The position numbers were made by a program, and so were the translations under genes. From Acidobacteriota bacterium (GTDB lineage: Bacteria; Acidobacteriota; UBA890; WLXD01): a stretch of DNA of 61,926 nt. The stretch covers positions 1 through 61,926 of the forward strand of contig JAJCXT010000024.1 of the NCBI GenBank assembly GCA_029263295.1, given 5' to 3'. The notes under the pieces were generated by a model. It worked only from the letters and a program-made list of their open reading frames with translations, did no database searches and had not been told where the DNA came from. Positions 34,864 to 45,597 of the stretch are shown here, piece after piece. Numbering within the stretch: position 1 is the first letter of the stretch; the number at the start of each line of letters is the position of its first letter.

Positions 34864-37545
34864 ATGAAGAGTCAACAGACGCGCCGAATTGGAGTTCTCG
34901 CTGGGCTGATGCTCTGCGCCGCAATCACGGCTCCGGCTGCTGCCCACGCACAGCAACTGCCCACGCCTGAATCTGTCCTGGGCTTTCGCGTGGGAGATGA
35001 CTTCAAGCTCGCTACCTACGACGAATCGATCGAGTACTTCCGCGCCCTCGAGGCAGCGAGCGACCGGCTGCAACTGGTCGAGGTGGGCCGGACATCGGAG
35101 GGGCGCGCCTGGTACATGGCGCTGGTCTCGACGCCCGAGAATCTGGCGCGCGTCGAGGAGTACCGCGAGATCGCCGGGCGGCTGGCCGCTCCGGCTGGAC
35201 TGACGGATGAGGCGGCGCAGGCTCTTGCTCGTCGCGGGAAGGCGATCGTGCATATCGACGGCGGCCTGCACGCCACCGAGGTGGCGCACGCCCAGCACAC
35301 GATCCAGCTCGCCTACGACCTTCTCGCTAACGCGGAGGAGCCCTCGGTAGCGGAGATCCTCGACGATGTCATCCTGATGCTGTGGCCGTCGGTCAACCCG
35401 GACGGGCAGAACATCGTAGTCAACTGGTATCGCAGCAACGTCGGCGGCCCCTATGAGGTCGCTCCCGTTCCGCAGCTGTACCAGAAGTACGTCGGTCACG
35501 ACAACAACCGTGACGGCTACATGCTCAACATGATCGAATCGCGCGTGCTCGCGCGGACGTGGCGCCACTGGGAGCCACAGATCATCTACATCCACCATCA
35601 GTCATCGCCCTTTCCGACGCGCATCTGGCTGCCGCCGTTCGCCGAGCCGATCGCCAGCCAGGTTCACCCCCTGATGTCGCGCACGGTGAACGCCATTGGG
35701 ATGCTCATCGCGCGGGCGCTCGAGGAGCGCGGCCAGGTGGGTGCTACCCACATGGGAACGGGTTTCGATGCGTGGTATCCGGGCTACGTCGACTACATGC
35801 CGATGCTGCGCAACATCGCCGCCTGGTGGACGGAGACGGCGCTCTACAGCTATGCGACGCCCGGGTTCTACACGCTCCGTGATTTTCCCCAGAACCGCCG
35901 CGACCTGCGGGCGGAGTCGCTCTACTCGAGTCCCTGGAAAGGCGGCTGGTGGCACCTGCGCGACGCGGTGGACTACATGCTCACGGCGTCGATGGCGACG
36001 CTCGACTACGCGTCGAAGTATCGCTATGAGCTGCTATACAACCGCTATCAGGCCGGTCGGGACACCGCCCGCAAGTACAGCGAGGGCCCGCCCTACGCGT
36101 ACTTCATTCCCACCGACCAGCGTGACCCCGTGGCTGCCGTCGAGATGTTGCGTCGCCTCGCCTTCAACGGCGTGCGGGTTGGCAAGTTGAGTCGGCCCGT
36201 GACCCAAGAGGGCATGGAGTATCCGGCCGATACCTGGGTCATTCCGATGGACCAGGAAACGGCCGAGTTGGCTGCCCAGGTGCTCGAGGCGCAGTCTTAT
36301 CCGGATCTTCGCGAGTATCCGGATGGCCCGCCCGAGCAGCCCTACGACGCCGCCGGTTGGACGCTTCCGTACCAGATGGGCGTGCGCGTGGTGGTCGCCG
36401 GCGAGCCCCTGAACGACGACGTACGCGGCGCGATCGAGATGCTAAGTACGGAACCGGTAGCGTGGTCGGACGTCACCGTGGGTAATCCTGAAGACGACCC
36501 GACGACCGATGCGGCGGCGTTCGATTCCGCGCCAGGAGTCGGCTTCGATACGGACCCTGTTGCCGCGGCCATTGTGCCGCCATCGGGGCGCCTAACGGGT
36601 TCGGGTGCGGCCATGGCAGTGGATCCCGCCCAGAACAATGCCTTCCGTGCGGTCAACCGCACCTGGGCGGCGGGGGGCGATGTGCGGTTCGTCGGCGGTG
36701 CTGCCCCGCGTTACCTGCTGACGGGATTATCAGCAGGATCGCAAGCGAGCATGGTCGAAGATCTCGCGCTGCGGGCCGAACGCGCGGGCGTCGCCGGAGT
36801 GGAGATTGCCCAGCCGCGCGTCGGCCTCTACCGGCCGTGGACCGCGAGCATGGATGAGGGCTGGACGCGTTGGGTGCTCGAGCGCTACGACTTCGATTTC
36901 GAGTCGCTACGCGATGCCGACGTGCGCGCGGGCGCGCTCCGCGAGCGCTACGACGTGATCGTGCTGCCTGAGCCGGGACGAGGTTCGATCATCACCGGGC
37001 ATCGACCCGGCACGATGCCCGCGCGCTACGTGGGTGGCATCGGCGATCCGGGAGTGCGCGCCATTGCCGAGTTCGTGCGGCAGGGCGGAACGCTCGTTTG
37101 TCTCAACGGTAGCGCTGCCTTCGCGATCGAGCAGCTTGGACTCGATGTCGAGAATGTGGTTGGCGAACTCGGCCGCGAAGAGTTCTTCGCCGGCATCTCG
37201 ATACTCGACGTCGAAACGTCAGCGCACCCGATCATGGCGGGAATGCCGGAGCATGCGGCGATCACCTCGTCGCGCAGTCCTGCCTGGCGGATCCCAGCGG
37301 ACTCCGAGGCGACCGTCTTGATGCGTTATCCGGACAGCGGCGTACCGCTGTTGTCCGGGTATCTCCTTGGCGAAGAACACCTGCATGGCAATGCGGCAGC
37401 GCTGTCCGTGCCGCACGGCGATGGCCGCGTGGTGATGTTTGGTTTTCGGCCGCAGTGGCGCGGACAGCCCTTCGGCACCTTCCGCGTCTTGTTCAACGCG
37501 CTGCTCGTGGGTGGTCTGAGCGAAGCGGAAAGTGACCGGCCGTAG
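34864..37545 (+). CDS. Secreted M14 family peptidase, divergent paralogue
   Basis: An 893-residue exported protein. The ATG at 34864 begins a signal peptide (GLMLCAAITAPAAAHAQQ). Zinc-site regions are VHIDGGLHATEVAHAQ (His, Glu) and IIYIHHQSSPFPTR (His). As in its divergent neighbour, a glutamine-amidotransferase-like domain follows (YDVIVLPEPGRGS, FVRQGGTLVCLNGSAAFAI). The two genes share domain order and export, which suggests an old duplication. They probably break down extracellular peptides. Confidence 0.85.
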   Translation: MKSQQTRRIGVLAGLMLCAAITAPAAAHAQQLPTPESVLGFRVGDDFKLATYDESIEYFRALEAASDRLQLVEVGRTSEGRAWYMALVSTPENLARVEEYREIAGRLAAPAGLTDEAAQALARRGKAIVHIDGGLHATEVAHAQHTIQLAYDLLANAEEPSVAEILDDVILMLWPSVNPDGQNIVVNWYRSNVGGPYEVAPVPQLYQKYVGHDNNRDGYMLNMIESRVLARTWRHWEPQIIYIHHQSSPFPTRIWLPPFAEPIASQVHPLMSRTVNAIGMLIARALEERGQVGATHMGTGFDAWYPGYVDYMPMLRNIAAWWTETALYSYATPGFYTLRDFPQNRRDLRAESLYSSPWKGGWWHLRDAVDYMLTASMATLDYASKYRYELLYNRYQAGRDTARKYSEGPPYAYFIPTDQRDPVAAVEMLRRLAFNGVRVGKLSRPVTQEGMEYPADTWVIPMDQETAELAAQVLEAQSYPDLREYPDGPPEQPYDAAGWTLPYQMGVRVVVAGEPLNDDVRGAIEMLSTEPVAWSDVTVGNPEDDPTTDAAAFDSAPGVGFDTDPVAAAIVPPSGRLTGSGAAMAVDPAQNNAFRAVNRTWAAGGDVRFVGGAAPRYLLTGLSAGSQASMVEDLALRAERAGVAGVEIAQPRVGLYRPWTASMDEGWTRWVLERYDFDFESLRDADVRAGALRERYDVIVLPEPGRGSIITGHRPGTMPARYVGGIGDPGVRAIAEFVRQGGTLVCLNGSAAFAIEQLGLDVENVVGELGREEFFAGISILDVETSAHPIMAGMPEHAAITSSRSPAWRIPADSEATVLMRYPDSGVPLLSGYLLGEEHLHGNAAALSVPHGDGRVVMFGFRPQWRGQPFGTFRVLFNALLVGGLSEAESDRP

Positions 37546-37618
37546 TACCCGCCTCTCATCACGGACTTTCATCACGGGCCGCTAGCGCGGGCGTCGCGCC
37601 ACGGGGTTCAATGGCGGC

Positions 37619-38704
37619 ATGACTGAGATCGATACGCTGACCATGCCGCTGCGCATCTGGGGCTGGGATGATGCCCGGCAGCGGGCCTACGTGGAATCCG
37701 GCAGTGTGCTGCCGCCGGCGCGTGTGGTGGCGCAGCACCGGGGCGAGTACGTGCTCCAGGCCCCGTGGGGCAGGGCAATCGGCGTGGCGCCCGGGCGCAT
37801 GAAGCATCGCGCCGCCCGCGCTCGCGAGATGCCGGCGGTTGGCGACTGGGTCCTGGTGGAACCTGCCAACGATGGCCCGGCCACTGTCCGTGAGATTCTG
37901 CCCCGGAGCAGCGAATTCGTACGGCGCAGGGCCGGCACCGAAGACGGCGAGCAGGTCGTCGCGGCCAACGTGACCGTTGCGTTCCTCATGATGTCGCTCG
38001 ACCTGAACCTCAATCCGCGTCGCCTCGAGCGTTATCTGGTCGCCGCCTGGGACAGTGGCGCGACTCCGGTTGTGGTGCTGACCAAGAGCGACCTTGTTGG
38101 CGATGCCGATGCCATCATCGACGAGATCAAGGTGGTCGCCGCCGGCGCCGATGTGATCGCTGTGAGCAGCGTTGACGGTGTGGGGCTCGACCGGCTCAGG
38201 CAGTATCTCGAGCCCGGTGCGACCGTGGCGCTGCTGGGCTCGTCCGGCGTCGGCAAGTCGACGCTTGTGAACACGCTCGCTGGTGAGGACCTGTTGCTCA
38301 CGCAGGAGGTGCGTGAGATCGATAACAAGGGACGCCACACCACCACGCACCGGGAGATCTTCCTGCTGCATGATGGAGCTCTCGTGCTCGACACTCCGGG
38401 GATGCGCGAGCTCGGGCTGGTGGAAGCCGACGATGGAATCGAGGAGACGTTCGATGACGTCGCGGTGATTGCCGGAAGCTGCCGATTCAGCGACTGTCGC
38501 CACGACAGCGAGCCGGGCTGCGCGGTGCGCGAAGCACTGAGCGACGGGACTCTCACGACGGAACGGTGGGACAGCTACTCCAAACTACAGAAAGAGGCTG
38601 CCTTTGAGGTCCGTCGTCGCGACGTCGGCGCCGCCCAGGCGGAGAGGAAGAAATGGAAACAGATCCACAAGGACTACCGAAAGATCCCGAAGAAGGGGCG
38701 CTGA
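37619..38704 (+). CDS. rsgA: Ribosome small-subunit-dependent GTPase A
   Basis: A 361-residue circularly permuted GTPase that helps mature the 30S subunit. G4 (VVVLTKSDLV) comes before the P-loop GSSGVGKSTLVN, then G2/G3 (NKGRHTTTHRE, LDTPGMREL). The C-terminal zinc knuckle is CRFSDCRHDSEPGCAV. The 3' end overlaps the next gene by 52 bases. The family assignment is firm. Confidence 0.95.
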   Translation: MTEIDTLTMPLRIWGWDDARQRAYVESGSVLPPARVVAQHRGEYVLQAPWGRAIGVAPGRMKHRAARAREMPAVGDWVLVEPANDGPATVREILPRSSEFVRRRAGTEDGEQVVAANVTVAFLMMSLDLNLNPRRLERYLVAAWDSGATPVVVLTKSDLVGDADAIIDEIKVVAAGADVIAVSSVDGVGLDRLRQYLEPGATVALLGSSGVGKSTLVNTLAGEDLLLTQEVREIDNKGRHTTTHREIFLLHDGALVLDTPGMRELGLVEADDGIEETFDDVAVIAGSCRFSDCRHDSEPGCAVREALSDGTLTTERWDSYSKLQKEAAFEVRRRDVGAAQAERKKWKQIHKDYRKIPKKGR

Positions 38705-39408
38705 GAGGCCAGCGGAGTCGCGCGGCGTTCTTCGCGAGTCTGCTGGCGGCCGCGGTGCTGGTGGCGCCGAGCCCGAGTGTAGCCGGGCAGGAGAACACGG
38801 CAACCGACCCTCGGTTGGCGGAAGTTGTCGGTTACTACACCGGCACAACAGGTCAGGTGGATGACCCGCGCGCTCACGAGTTGCTGATTGAGGTCGCCGG
38901 TGATGGCGACGTGCTTTCGCGAATGTGGCTGGCGCGCTGCTACTCGCGTGGCCGCATGCTCTTTGACCGCGATGAGGCGCGCGCGCGTGAGCTGGCGTCC
39001 GACGTGATCGCGGAGGTCAGGGCGCTCGCCGAGCATGACTCCGCCGAGGCCGCCTTCCTCATGGGAACGGCGCACACGGAGGGCCTCGGGGTTGAAGTAG
39101 ACGTCGATCTGGCGATGCATTGGTATTTCCGCGCCGCCGGGCTGGGTAACGTCCTGGCCCAGCACAATCTCGGCAACGCTTATCGCAGCGGCGACGGCCT
39201 GCTGCAGGACTTGTCGATGGCCGCGTTTTGGTACCGGCAGTCGGCCAGTCAGGGTGATGCCCTCACGGCTTTCTGGCTCGGACAGATGTACGAGCGCGGC
39301 GAGGGGGTCCCACAGAGTCGAGAGAATGCGCTGCACTGGTACCGCGAGGGCGCGGAGCGAGGCAACGGCCGCGCCATAGAGGCCCTGGCGAAACTACAGG
39401 CCCGCTAG
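38653..39408 (+). CDS. Sel1-repeat protein, probably exported or membrane-anchored
   Basis: A 251-residue protein that starts inside rsgA (52-base overlap). The ATG at 38653 has GAGAGGAAG upstream. A hydrophobic segment at residues 24-45 (RAAFFASLLAAAVLVAPSPSVAG) is a signal peptide or anchor after a charged N-terminus. Three to four Sel1-like repeats follow (AFLMGTAHTEGLGVEVDVDLA, AQHNLGNAYRSGDGLLQD, AFWLGQMYERGEGVPQ). Such repeats mediate protein contacts. The partner is unknown. Confidence 0.82.
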   Translation: METDPQGLPKDPEEGALRGQRSRAAFFASLLAAAVLVAPSPSVAGQENTATDPRLAEVVGYYTGTTGQVDDPRAHELLIEVAGDGDVLSRMWLARCYSRGRMLFDRDEARARELASDVIAEVRALAEHDSAEAAFLMGTAHTEGLGVEVDVDLAMHWYFRAAGLGNVLAQHNLGNAYRSGDGLLQDLSMAAFWYRQSASQGDALTAFWLGQMYERGEGVPQSRENALHWYREGAERGNGRAIEALAKLQAR

Positions 39409-39571
39409 CCCCTGGAAGAGGTCGCACTGGCGCCAGGGCGCGCGGGTGAGTACCTTGGTGAACGCTAGGCGCTACAAGAACTCGATCCCCGTAGCGACGA
39501 GACCCATCCCCGTGCTGTACGTCCAATGTCGGAGTGCGTTCGGCGTAACCGCTAGGAACAGGAGCTTGACT

Positions 39572-40300
39572 ATGAATCTGCGTACTAGGACCCTTCGACC
39601 AGCCTGGGGGACGGCGCTCTGTGCGCTGGCCCTGATTGTTGCTGTTGCTTCTCCCTTGAGCGTCGGCGCGCAGGAGTCGATTCTCGACGACGCGGCGCGG
39701 CCGGACGGCGAGCGCGAGCGCGACGCTGGCAGCAAGCCGCTCGAGGTCTACGCCTTCTGGGGCGTCGACTCCGGCATGACGGTCCTCGACCTCATGCCCG
39801 GTCGTGGGTACAACACGTACATCCTCTCGAAGCTCGTCGGCGAGTCCGGCAAGGTCTACGCCGGCCCTGACCGCCAGGGTCGCGATGGCAACATGATCCT
39901 CGCCCCTCGCTTGGAGACGAGTCCGCTGAGCAACGTCGAACTGGTTGCAGACGGCGCGAGCGGCGTTGCGCCCGGTAGCCTCGACGTCATCGTCACCGTG
40001 CGCAACATGCATGACCTGGGCGATCGCGCGGCAGCCACACTCGAGGCCTGCATGGCGGCCCTGAAGCCTGGCGGCATCCTCGGCGTGGTCGACGCGCGCA
40101 CAAACATGGAGGGCTATGACGACAGCACTCACCGCATCAACCAGAAGATGATGGTCGAGATGATCACCGCGGCTGGCTTCGTGCTGGTGGATTCGTCCGA
40201 AATGCTCGCCAACCCGGACGACGACTTCTCCAAGTGGGAAGGCATGGGCAATCGCGTCGAGACCGACCGGATGGTGCTGAAGTTCCAGAAGGAGAACTAG
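39572..40300 (+). CDS. Exported class I methyltransferase-like protein
   Basis: A 242-residue protein. The ATG at 39572 is preferred because AGGAACAGGAGC lies upstream and a signal peptide follows ([20 protein letters not shown]). The rest has a SAM-fold: motif I is [20 protein letters not shown], with Met-Pro in place of the usual Gly-x-Gly start, and [13 protein letters not shown] and [13 protein letters not shown] follow. Exported proteins of this kind are common in proteobacteria, although SAM is not expected outside the cytoplasm. Its activity is uncertain. Confidence 0.75.
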   Translation: MNLRTRTLRPAWGTALCALALIVAVASPLSVGAQESILDDAARPDGERERDAGSKPLEVYAFWGVDSGMTVLDLMPGRGYNTYILSKLVGESGKVYAGPDRQGRDGNMILAPRLETSPLSNVELVADGASGVAPGSLDVIVTVRNMHDLGDRAAATLEACMAALKPGGILGVVDARTNMEGYDDSTHRINQKMMVEMITAAGFVLVDSSEMLANPDDDFSKWEGMGNRVETDRMVLKFQKEN

Positions 40301-40324
40301 GGAGTCCTCTCTTCTGACGGTTCG

Positions 40325-40360
40325 GGCCCGGGTCGGCTGGAAAGGCCGCCCCGGGCCTTT
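40325..40360 (+). terminator. Rho-independent terminator after the methyltransferase-like gene
   Basis: GGCCCGGGTCGGC (40325-40337) pairs with GCCGCCCCGGGCC (40345-40357) with one mismatch and a seven-base loop. TTTCT follows. It lies 25 bases after the stop at 40300 and should end transcription before icmF. Confidence 0.75.
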
Positions 40361-40466
40361 CTGCGCTCAGATGGTGCTTCCGCATGGCCCTGATGGACAC
40401 GTGACCGCCGCAGAACGGGGTGCTGCGCTAGAATTTGGGCTTACTCCAAGCCCCGAGGGTCGCGGG

Positions 40467-43400
40467 ATGTCGGATCGGATCGAGCCTTACAAACCGAACA
40501 ATCACGTTCGTATCGTCACTGCCGCCTCGTTGTTCGATGGCCACGACGCCGCCATCAACATCATGCGGCGGATTCTGCAGGCCTCTGGCGCTGAAGTTAT
40601 CCATCTGGGGCACAACCGCTCCGTGGTCGAGGTCGTCGATTGCGCCATCCAGGAGGATGCCCAGGCGATCGCGATGACGTCCTACCAGGGCGGCCACGTC
40701 GAGTACCTCAAGTACATGCTCGATCTGCTGCGGGAGCGTGGTGCTGAGCACATCAAGATCTTCGCGGGAGGCGGCGGCACGATTCTTCCGGCCGAGGTCG
40801 ACGAGTTGCACGAGTACGGCATTGCGCGGGTGTACTCGCCCGATGATGGCCGGGATCTCGGGCTGCAGGGGATGATCAACGACCTGCTTCAAGAGGCCGA
40901 TTTCGCCACTGTCGGGCCGGCCCTCAACGGCCATCTGGCTGCGCTCCCCGAGCGGCGGCCGCGGGTCATCGCGCAAGCCATCTCGATGGCGGAGAACTTC
41001 CCGGAGGTAGAGGCCGAACTGACGCCGGCACTGGCGGCGCTCATTGAGGATCACGACGTCCCGGTGCTGGGCATCACAGGCCCGGGCGGAGCCGGCAAGT
41101 CTTCGTTGGTCGACGAACTCGTGCGGCGCTTCCTGCTGGATTTCGCAGACAAGAGCGTCGCGGTGATCTCGGTCGACCCGTCGAAGCGCAAGACCGGTGG
41201 CGCCTTGCTGGGTGATCGCATCCGCATGAATGCCATCGACTCCGAGCGCGTGTATATGCGCTCGCTCGCAACGCGCCAATCCAACCTGGCACTGTCGAAA
41301 CACGTTCGCCAGGCTGTGGATATCTGCAAGGCGGCGCGGTTCGATCTGATCATTCTCGAGACTTCGGGGATCGGGCAATCCGATACGGAGATCGTCGACC
41401 ACGCGGATGTCGCGCTCTACGTGATGACCGCCGAGTACGGAGCCGCCACGCAGCTCGAGAAGATCGACATGCTCGACTTTGCCGACATGATCGCGATCAA
41501 CAAGTTCGACAAACGCGGATCTCTCGACGCGCTGCGCGACGTGCGTAAGCAGTTCAAGCGCAACCACCAGCTGTTCGAAGCCGGCGACGACGAGGTGCCC
41601 GTCTACGGCACCATCGCTTCTCAGTTCAACGATCCCGGCACCAATCGGATCTACACGGCGATCCTGAAGATGGTCGCCGAGAAGACACGCGCGCCCCTCG
41701 ATCCGGATCTCGAACTGGTCACAGGGGATAGCACCAAGGCTCAGGTGATACCGCCTGAAAGGGTCCGCTATCTGGCCGAGATCGCTGACAGCAGTGATCG
41801 TTATGACGAGTTCGTCGAACAGCAGGCCGCGATTGCCCGCGGTATGTACCAGCTCCGCGGCGCCATCGAGCAACTACGTGCGCCGACGAGCGGCCGCCGC
41901 GATGCAGTCGAGCCAGTGGCGGCCATGGGTGAGCGCGCCGAGCTCCCGGACGATGCGGGTGCGGTCGTGGGCGAACTCGTCGACCGTTACAACGCGCTGG
42001 AGGAACAACTCGACGCAGAAGCGCGGCGCCTCCTGCGCTCCTGGCCGGGCACGGTCGAGCGTTATCGCGCAGACGTGTATCGCTATAAGGTGCGCGACCG
42101 CGAGATCGAGCGAAGCCTGTTCACGGAGTCACTGTCGCGCCTGCGCATCCCGAAGATTTCGCTGCCTCGCTACCGCGACTGGGGCGACATCCTGCGGTGG
42201 CTACTGACCGAGAATCTGCCCGGCGATTTTCCGTACGCTGCCGGCGTCTTCCCACTGAAGCGCACAGGCGAGGAAGATCCCACCCGCATGTTCGCCGGCG
42301 AGGGCGGACCGGAACGCACCAATCGGCGCTTCCACTACGTCTCCGCTGGCATGCCAGCCAAGCGTCTGTCCACCGCATTCGACTCCGTCACGCTGTACGG
42401 CGAGGATCCCGACCGGCGCCCCGACATCTACGGCAAGGTCGGCAACTCCGGCGTGTCGATCGCCACGCTGGACGATGCCAAGAAGCTCTACTCCGGCTTC
42501 AACCTGGCCGATCCGGCGACCTCCGTATCGATGACAATCAACGGGCCGGCGCCAATGGTCCTGGCGTTCTTTCTCAACGCTGCAATCGACCAGCAGTGCG
42601 AGCTGCACATTCAGCGCGAAGGCCTCGAAGACGAGGTCGAGAAGAAGATCGCGGCGCACTATGCCGAACTCGGTGTTGAACGTCCGACGTATCAGGGCGA
42701 TCTGCCCGTTGGCAACGACGGTCTCGGGCTCAGGCTTCTCGGGATAACCGGCGATCAGGTGCTCGACGGTGACGTGTACGAGCGCATCCGGGCCGACACG
42801 CTGAAGGTGGTTCGCGGAACCGTGCAGGCGGACATCCTCAAGGAAGACCAGGCGCAGAACACCTGCATCTTTTCCACGGAGTTCGCGCTGCGGTTGATGG
42901 GCGACGTTCAACAGCACTTCATCGACAACGGCGTGCGCAACTTCTACTCCGTGTCGATCTCCGGGTACCACATCGCCGAGGCAGGGGCGAATCCGATTAC
43001 GCAGCTGGCGCTGACGCTCTCGAACGGGTTCACGTACGTCGAGTACTACCTGTCGCGCGGCATGCATATCGACGACTTCGCGCCCAACCTGTCGTTCTTC
43101 TTCTCCAACGGCATGGATCCTGAGTACTCGGTGATGGGCCGCGTGGCGAGGCGCATCTGGGCCAAGGCCCTGCGCGAGGTCTACGGCGGCAACGCGAGGG
43201 CGCAGAGACTCAAGTACCACATCCAGACGTCGGGGCGGTCGTTGCATGCGCAGGAGATCGCGTTCAACGACATCCGCACCACGCTGCAGGCTCTGTACGC
43301 GATCTACGACAACTGCAACTCGCTGCACACGAACGCGTACGACGAGGCGATCACGACGCCGACCGAAGAGAGTGTCCGGCGCGCCCTTGCGATCCAGCTC

Positions 43401-43913
43401 ATCATCAACAAGGAACTGGGTCTCGCCAAGAACGAGAATCCGTTGCAGGGCGCCTTCGTAATCGAGGAACTCACCGAGTTGGTGGAGCAGGCCGTGCTGA
43501 CGGAGTTCCGGAGTATCTCGGAGCGTGGTGGCGTACTAGGCGCCATGGAGCGGATGTACCAGCGCTCGAAGATTCAGGAAGAGTCGTTGTACTACGAGCA
43601 CCGCAAGCACTCCGGCGAGCTGCCGGTGGTCGGTGTGAATACCTTCCTCGATGCCGAGGGGTCGCCGACCGTCCTGCCGGTTGAGGTGATCCGCTCCGAC
43701 GAGGTCGAGAAGGAATATGCGATCTCTTCGCGCCGGGCGTTCCAGGCGCGTCATGAGACCCTGACAGATGCCGCGCTGAGCGATCTGCAGCGTGCCGCCG
43801 TTGAGCAGGGCAACGTTTTTGCGGTCCTGATGGAAGCCGCCAAGGTCTGCTCGCTGGGGCAGATGACAGGGGCTCTGTATGCTGTCGGAGGACAGTACCG
43901 GCGCAACATGTAG
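40467..43913 (+). CDS. icmF: Fused isobutyryl-CoA mutase
   Basis: A 1148-residue adenosylcobalamin enzyme that interconverts isobutyryl-CoA and n-butyryl-CoA. The B12-binding domain comes first ([17 protein letters not shown]), then the MeaB-like G-protein chaperone ([17 protein letters not shown]), then the mutase domain from about residue 590. Two substrate positions match isobutyryl-CoA mutase and not methylmalonyl-CoA mutase: Phe595 (GVFPLKR) and Gln797 (DQAQNT). The ATG at 40467 has GAGG upstream; an in-frame start at 40371 adds 32 unlikely residues. Related branched acyl-CoAs are possible substrates. Confidence 0.93.
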   Translation: MSDRIEPYKPNNHVRIVTAASLFDGHDAAINIMRRILQASGAEVIHLGHNRSVVEVVDCAIQEDAQAIAMTSYQGGHVEYLKYMLDLLRERGAEHIKIFAGGGGTILPAEVDELHEYGIARVYSPDDGRDLGLQGMINDLLQEADFATVGPALNGHLAALPERRPRVIAQAISMAENFPEVEAELTPALAALIEDHDVPVLGITGPGGAGKSSLVDELVRRFLLDFADKSVAVISVDPSKRKTGGALLGDRIRMNAIDSERVYMRSLATRQSNLALSKHVRQAVDICKAARFDLIILETSGIGQSDTEIVDHADVALYVMTAEYGAATQLEKIDMLDFADMIAINKFDKRGSLDALRDVRKQFKRNHQLFEAGDDEVPVYGTIASQFNDPGTNRIYTAILKMVAEKTRAPLDPDLELVTGDSTKAQVIPPERVRYLAEIADSSDRYDEFVEQQAAIARGMYQLRGAIEQLRAPTSGRRDAVEPVAAMGERAELPDDAGAVVGELVDRYNALEEQLDAEARRLLRSWPGTVERYRADVYRYKVRDREIERSLFTESLSRLRIPKISLPRYRDWGDILRWLLTENLPGDFPYAAGVFPLKRTGEEDPTRMFAGEGGPERTNRRFHYVSAGMPAKRLSTAFDSVTLYGEDPDRRPDIYGKVGNSGVSIATLDDAKKLYSGFNLADPATSVSMTINGPAPMVLAFFLNAAIDQQCELHIQREGLEDEVEKKIAAHYAELGVERPTYQGDLPVGNDGLGLRLLGITGDQVLDGDVYERIRADTLKVVRGTVQADILKEDQAQNTCIFSTEFALRLMGDVQQHFIDNGVRNFYSVSISGYHIAEAGANPITQLALTLSNGFTYVEYYLSRGMHIDDFAPNLSFFFSNGMDPEYSVMGRVARRIWAKALREVYGGNARAQRLKYHIQTSGRSLHAQEIAFNDIRTTLQALYAIYDNCNSLHTNAYDEAITTPTEESVRRALAIQLIINKELGLAKNENPLQGAFVIEELTELVEQAVLTEFRSISERGGVLGAMERMYQRSKIQEESLYYEHRKHSGELPVVGVNTFLDAEGSPTVLPVEVIRSDEVEKEYAISSRRAFQARHETLTDAALSDLQRAAVEQGNVFAVLMEAAKVCSLGQMTGALYAVGGQYRRNM

Positions 43914-43946
43914 CGGGCGAGGTCGTTCGCTCGGAGGTAGGCCTTC

Positions 43947-45392
43947 TTGGGCGATTCGTGCTCTACCGGCAGAGACGAGGAGCTAGAGCGCTTCTTGCTC
44001 GCGATGAGCGCGGTAATGGGCTCGCTGGGCCGTGCGTTCCTGTGCCTCGATCGCGAGATGCGCGTGGTACACGCGTCGACCGGGCTCGACGACCTGCTGG
44101 ACGAAGGCGCGGCGCAGGCGACGCGCGGGTTGCACGCCAGCGAATTGCTCGGCGAGGAACTCTTCGGCCCCGACGGCAGTCTCGTCGGCCCATTGGAGGC
44201 AGACCAGCGCCGCGAGGGATGGGGCGCAACGCTGCGGCTCGGCGAGGGGACTTCCCGGATGGTCTCGGTGACAGCGGCCCCGCTTGCCGGTGCCGACCCC
44301 GACGTTTGTGATCCGCGCGTGGCCTACGTCGTCGTGGTGCGGCCGGAGGAAGAGGAGTCCGAGGATGGAACGGCGCGGCCGTCGATCTTCGCCGGCATGG
44401 TGGCGCGATCGTCCTCGATGCTGAATATCTTCCGTCTGATCAGCAAACTTTCCGAGAGCGATGCGACAGTGCTCGTTCAGGGCGAGAGCGGCACCGGCAA
44501 GGAACTCGTGGCGCGCGCTGTCCACACGTACTCGACGCGCAGCGACGGGCCTTTTGTCGCGGTCAACTGTGGGGCGTTGCCGGGCGACCTTCTCGAGAGC
44601 GAACTGTTCGGCCATGTGCGCGGCTCATTCACGGGGGCGGTACGCGATCGCACCGGCCGCTTCGAAGCGGCCGGCGACGGGTCGCTGTTTCTCGATGAGG
44701 TTGGCGAGTTGCCGCTGTCACTGCAGGTGAAGCTATTGCGGGTGCTGCAGGACGGCACCTACCAGCGCGTCGGCGAGAGCACGAATCGGACCGCGAACTG
44801 CCGGGTCATCGCTGCCACCAACCGCGATCTGAAGGACGCCGTTCGCGCTGGAGCCTTTCGCGACGACCTCTACTACCGGCTGCGCGTGGTCCCGATCACC
44901 GTGCCGCCGCTGCGTGATCGCCGCGAGGACGTCGAACCGCTGGCGCACCACCTGCTGGCGCGAGCCTGTCGACGACATGGCCGCGCTCTGCGTCTGGCGC
45001 CAAGCGCGCTCCGTGCCCTGCTCAGTTATGGCTGGCCCGGCAACGTCAGGGAGCTGGAGAACGCTCTTGAGTACGCCGTTGCGGTGGCGCCGGGTCAGAC
45101 GATTCATGCTCGCGATCTCCCAGCGGAGATCACGGAGGTAGCCGCGCCGGGATCAACCACACTCGGTGCCCGCACCCATACGCCGACGCCGGCCGCTGAG
45201 CGCGACAGTGCAGGCGCCGACGTTTTCGCCGTGGCGGGCGGTGGCGGTGCGGATGAACGGGCCACCATGCTCGCGGCGCTCGAAGCGCATCGCTGGAATC
45301 GCCAGGCGGTGGCCGACGCCCTGGGGATCAGTCGCACGACCCTGTGGAGGCGCCTGCGCGAACTCGACTTGGTGAAACAAGACGTTTCGTAG
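43947..45392 (+). CDS. Sigma-54-dependent transcriptional activator (Fis family)
   Basis: A 481-residue enhancer-binding protein. Residues 15-120 look like a PAS-type sensor (FLCLDREMRVVHASTGLDDLL), with no phosphoacceptor receiver domain. The AAA+ domain has Walker A GESGTGKE, the sigma-54 contact loop GSFTGA (226-231, Ser for the usual Ala) and LFLDEVGELPLSLQVKLLRVLQ. The C-terminal Fis HTH is HRWNRQAVADALGISRTTLW. The TTG at 43947 is chosen with GGAGG ten bases upstream; an ATG at 44004 is also possible. It lies just before a sigma-54 promoter and the sulfide operon, which it probably controls. Confidence 0.9.
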   Translation: MGDSCSTGRDEELERFLLAMSAVMGSLGRAFLCLDREMRVVHASTGLDDLLDEGAAQATRGLHASELLGEELFGPDGSLVGPLEADQRREGWGATLRLGEGTSRMVSVTAAPLAGADPDVCDPRVAYVVVVRPEEEESEDGTARPSIFAGMVARSSSMLNIFRLISKLSESDATVLVQGESGTGKELVARAVHTYSTRSDGPFVAVNCGALPGDLLESELFGHVRGSFTGAVRDRTGRFEAAGDGSLFLDEVGELPLSLQVKLLRVLQDGTYQRVGESTNRTANCRVIAATNRDLKDAVRAGAFRDDLYYRLRVVPITVPPLRDRREDVEPLAHHLLARACRRHGRALRLAPSALRALLSYGWPGNVRELENALEYAVAVAPGQTIHARDLPAEITEVAAPGSTTLGARTHTPTPAAERDSAGADVFAVAGGGGADERATMLAALEAHRWNRQAVADALGISRTTLWRRLRELDLVKQDVS

Positions 45393-45394
45393 CT

Positions 45395-45422
45395 GGAACA
45401 TAACAGTGCAACGTTATGTTTC
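45395..45422 (+). promoter_or_regulatory. Upstream activator site of the sulfide operon
   Basis: GGAACATAAC (45395-45404) and GTTATGTTTC (45413-45422) form an inverted repeat with one mismatch and an eight-base spacer. It is centred about 100 bases upstream of the -24/-12 promoter and starts three bases after the activator gene. No T-run follows, so it is a better fit for a binding site than for a terminator. Confidence 0.65.
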
Positions 45423-45506
45423 ATAAAGTTCACGAATAGAGCCGTCCTGACCGCGCGGGGCTACCGAACCCCTTACGTAGCAGCGTTGTCCGAGGATCGT
45501 GTCCGG

Positions 45507-45522
45507 TTGGCACGCCTCTTGC
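45507..45522 (+). promoter_or_regulatory. Sigma-54 (-24/-12) promoter of the sulfide operon
   Basis: TTGGCACGCCTCTTGC holds the consensus TGGCACG-N4-TTGC with the GG and GC pairs 12 bases apart. The predicted start is near 45534, and sqr begins at 45598. The adjacent sigma-54 activator supports the call. Confidence 0.85.
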
Positions 45523-45597
45523 GATTAAGTTGAGTAGCTGTCGAGTCGCTAACGACATCGCAAGCAAGGCGAACAACGATCTGGAGGGCGAGCCGCC

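Noticed and set aside
31972..35598. Minus-strand reading of 1208 codons covering the first M14 gene and beyond
   Set aside because: The part above 34692 is antisense to the second M14 gene and lacks protein character. The signal peptide and ribosome site fix the start at 34692.
45395..45422. The palindrome after the activator gene read as a terminator
   Set aside because: The stem is AT-rich, no T-run follows, and its distance from the sigma-54 promoter fits an activator site better.
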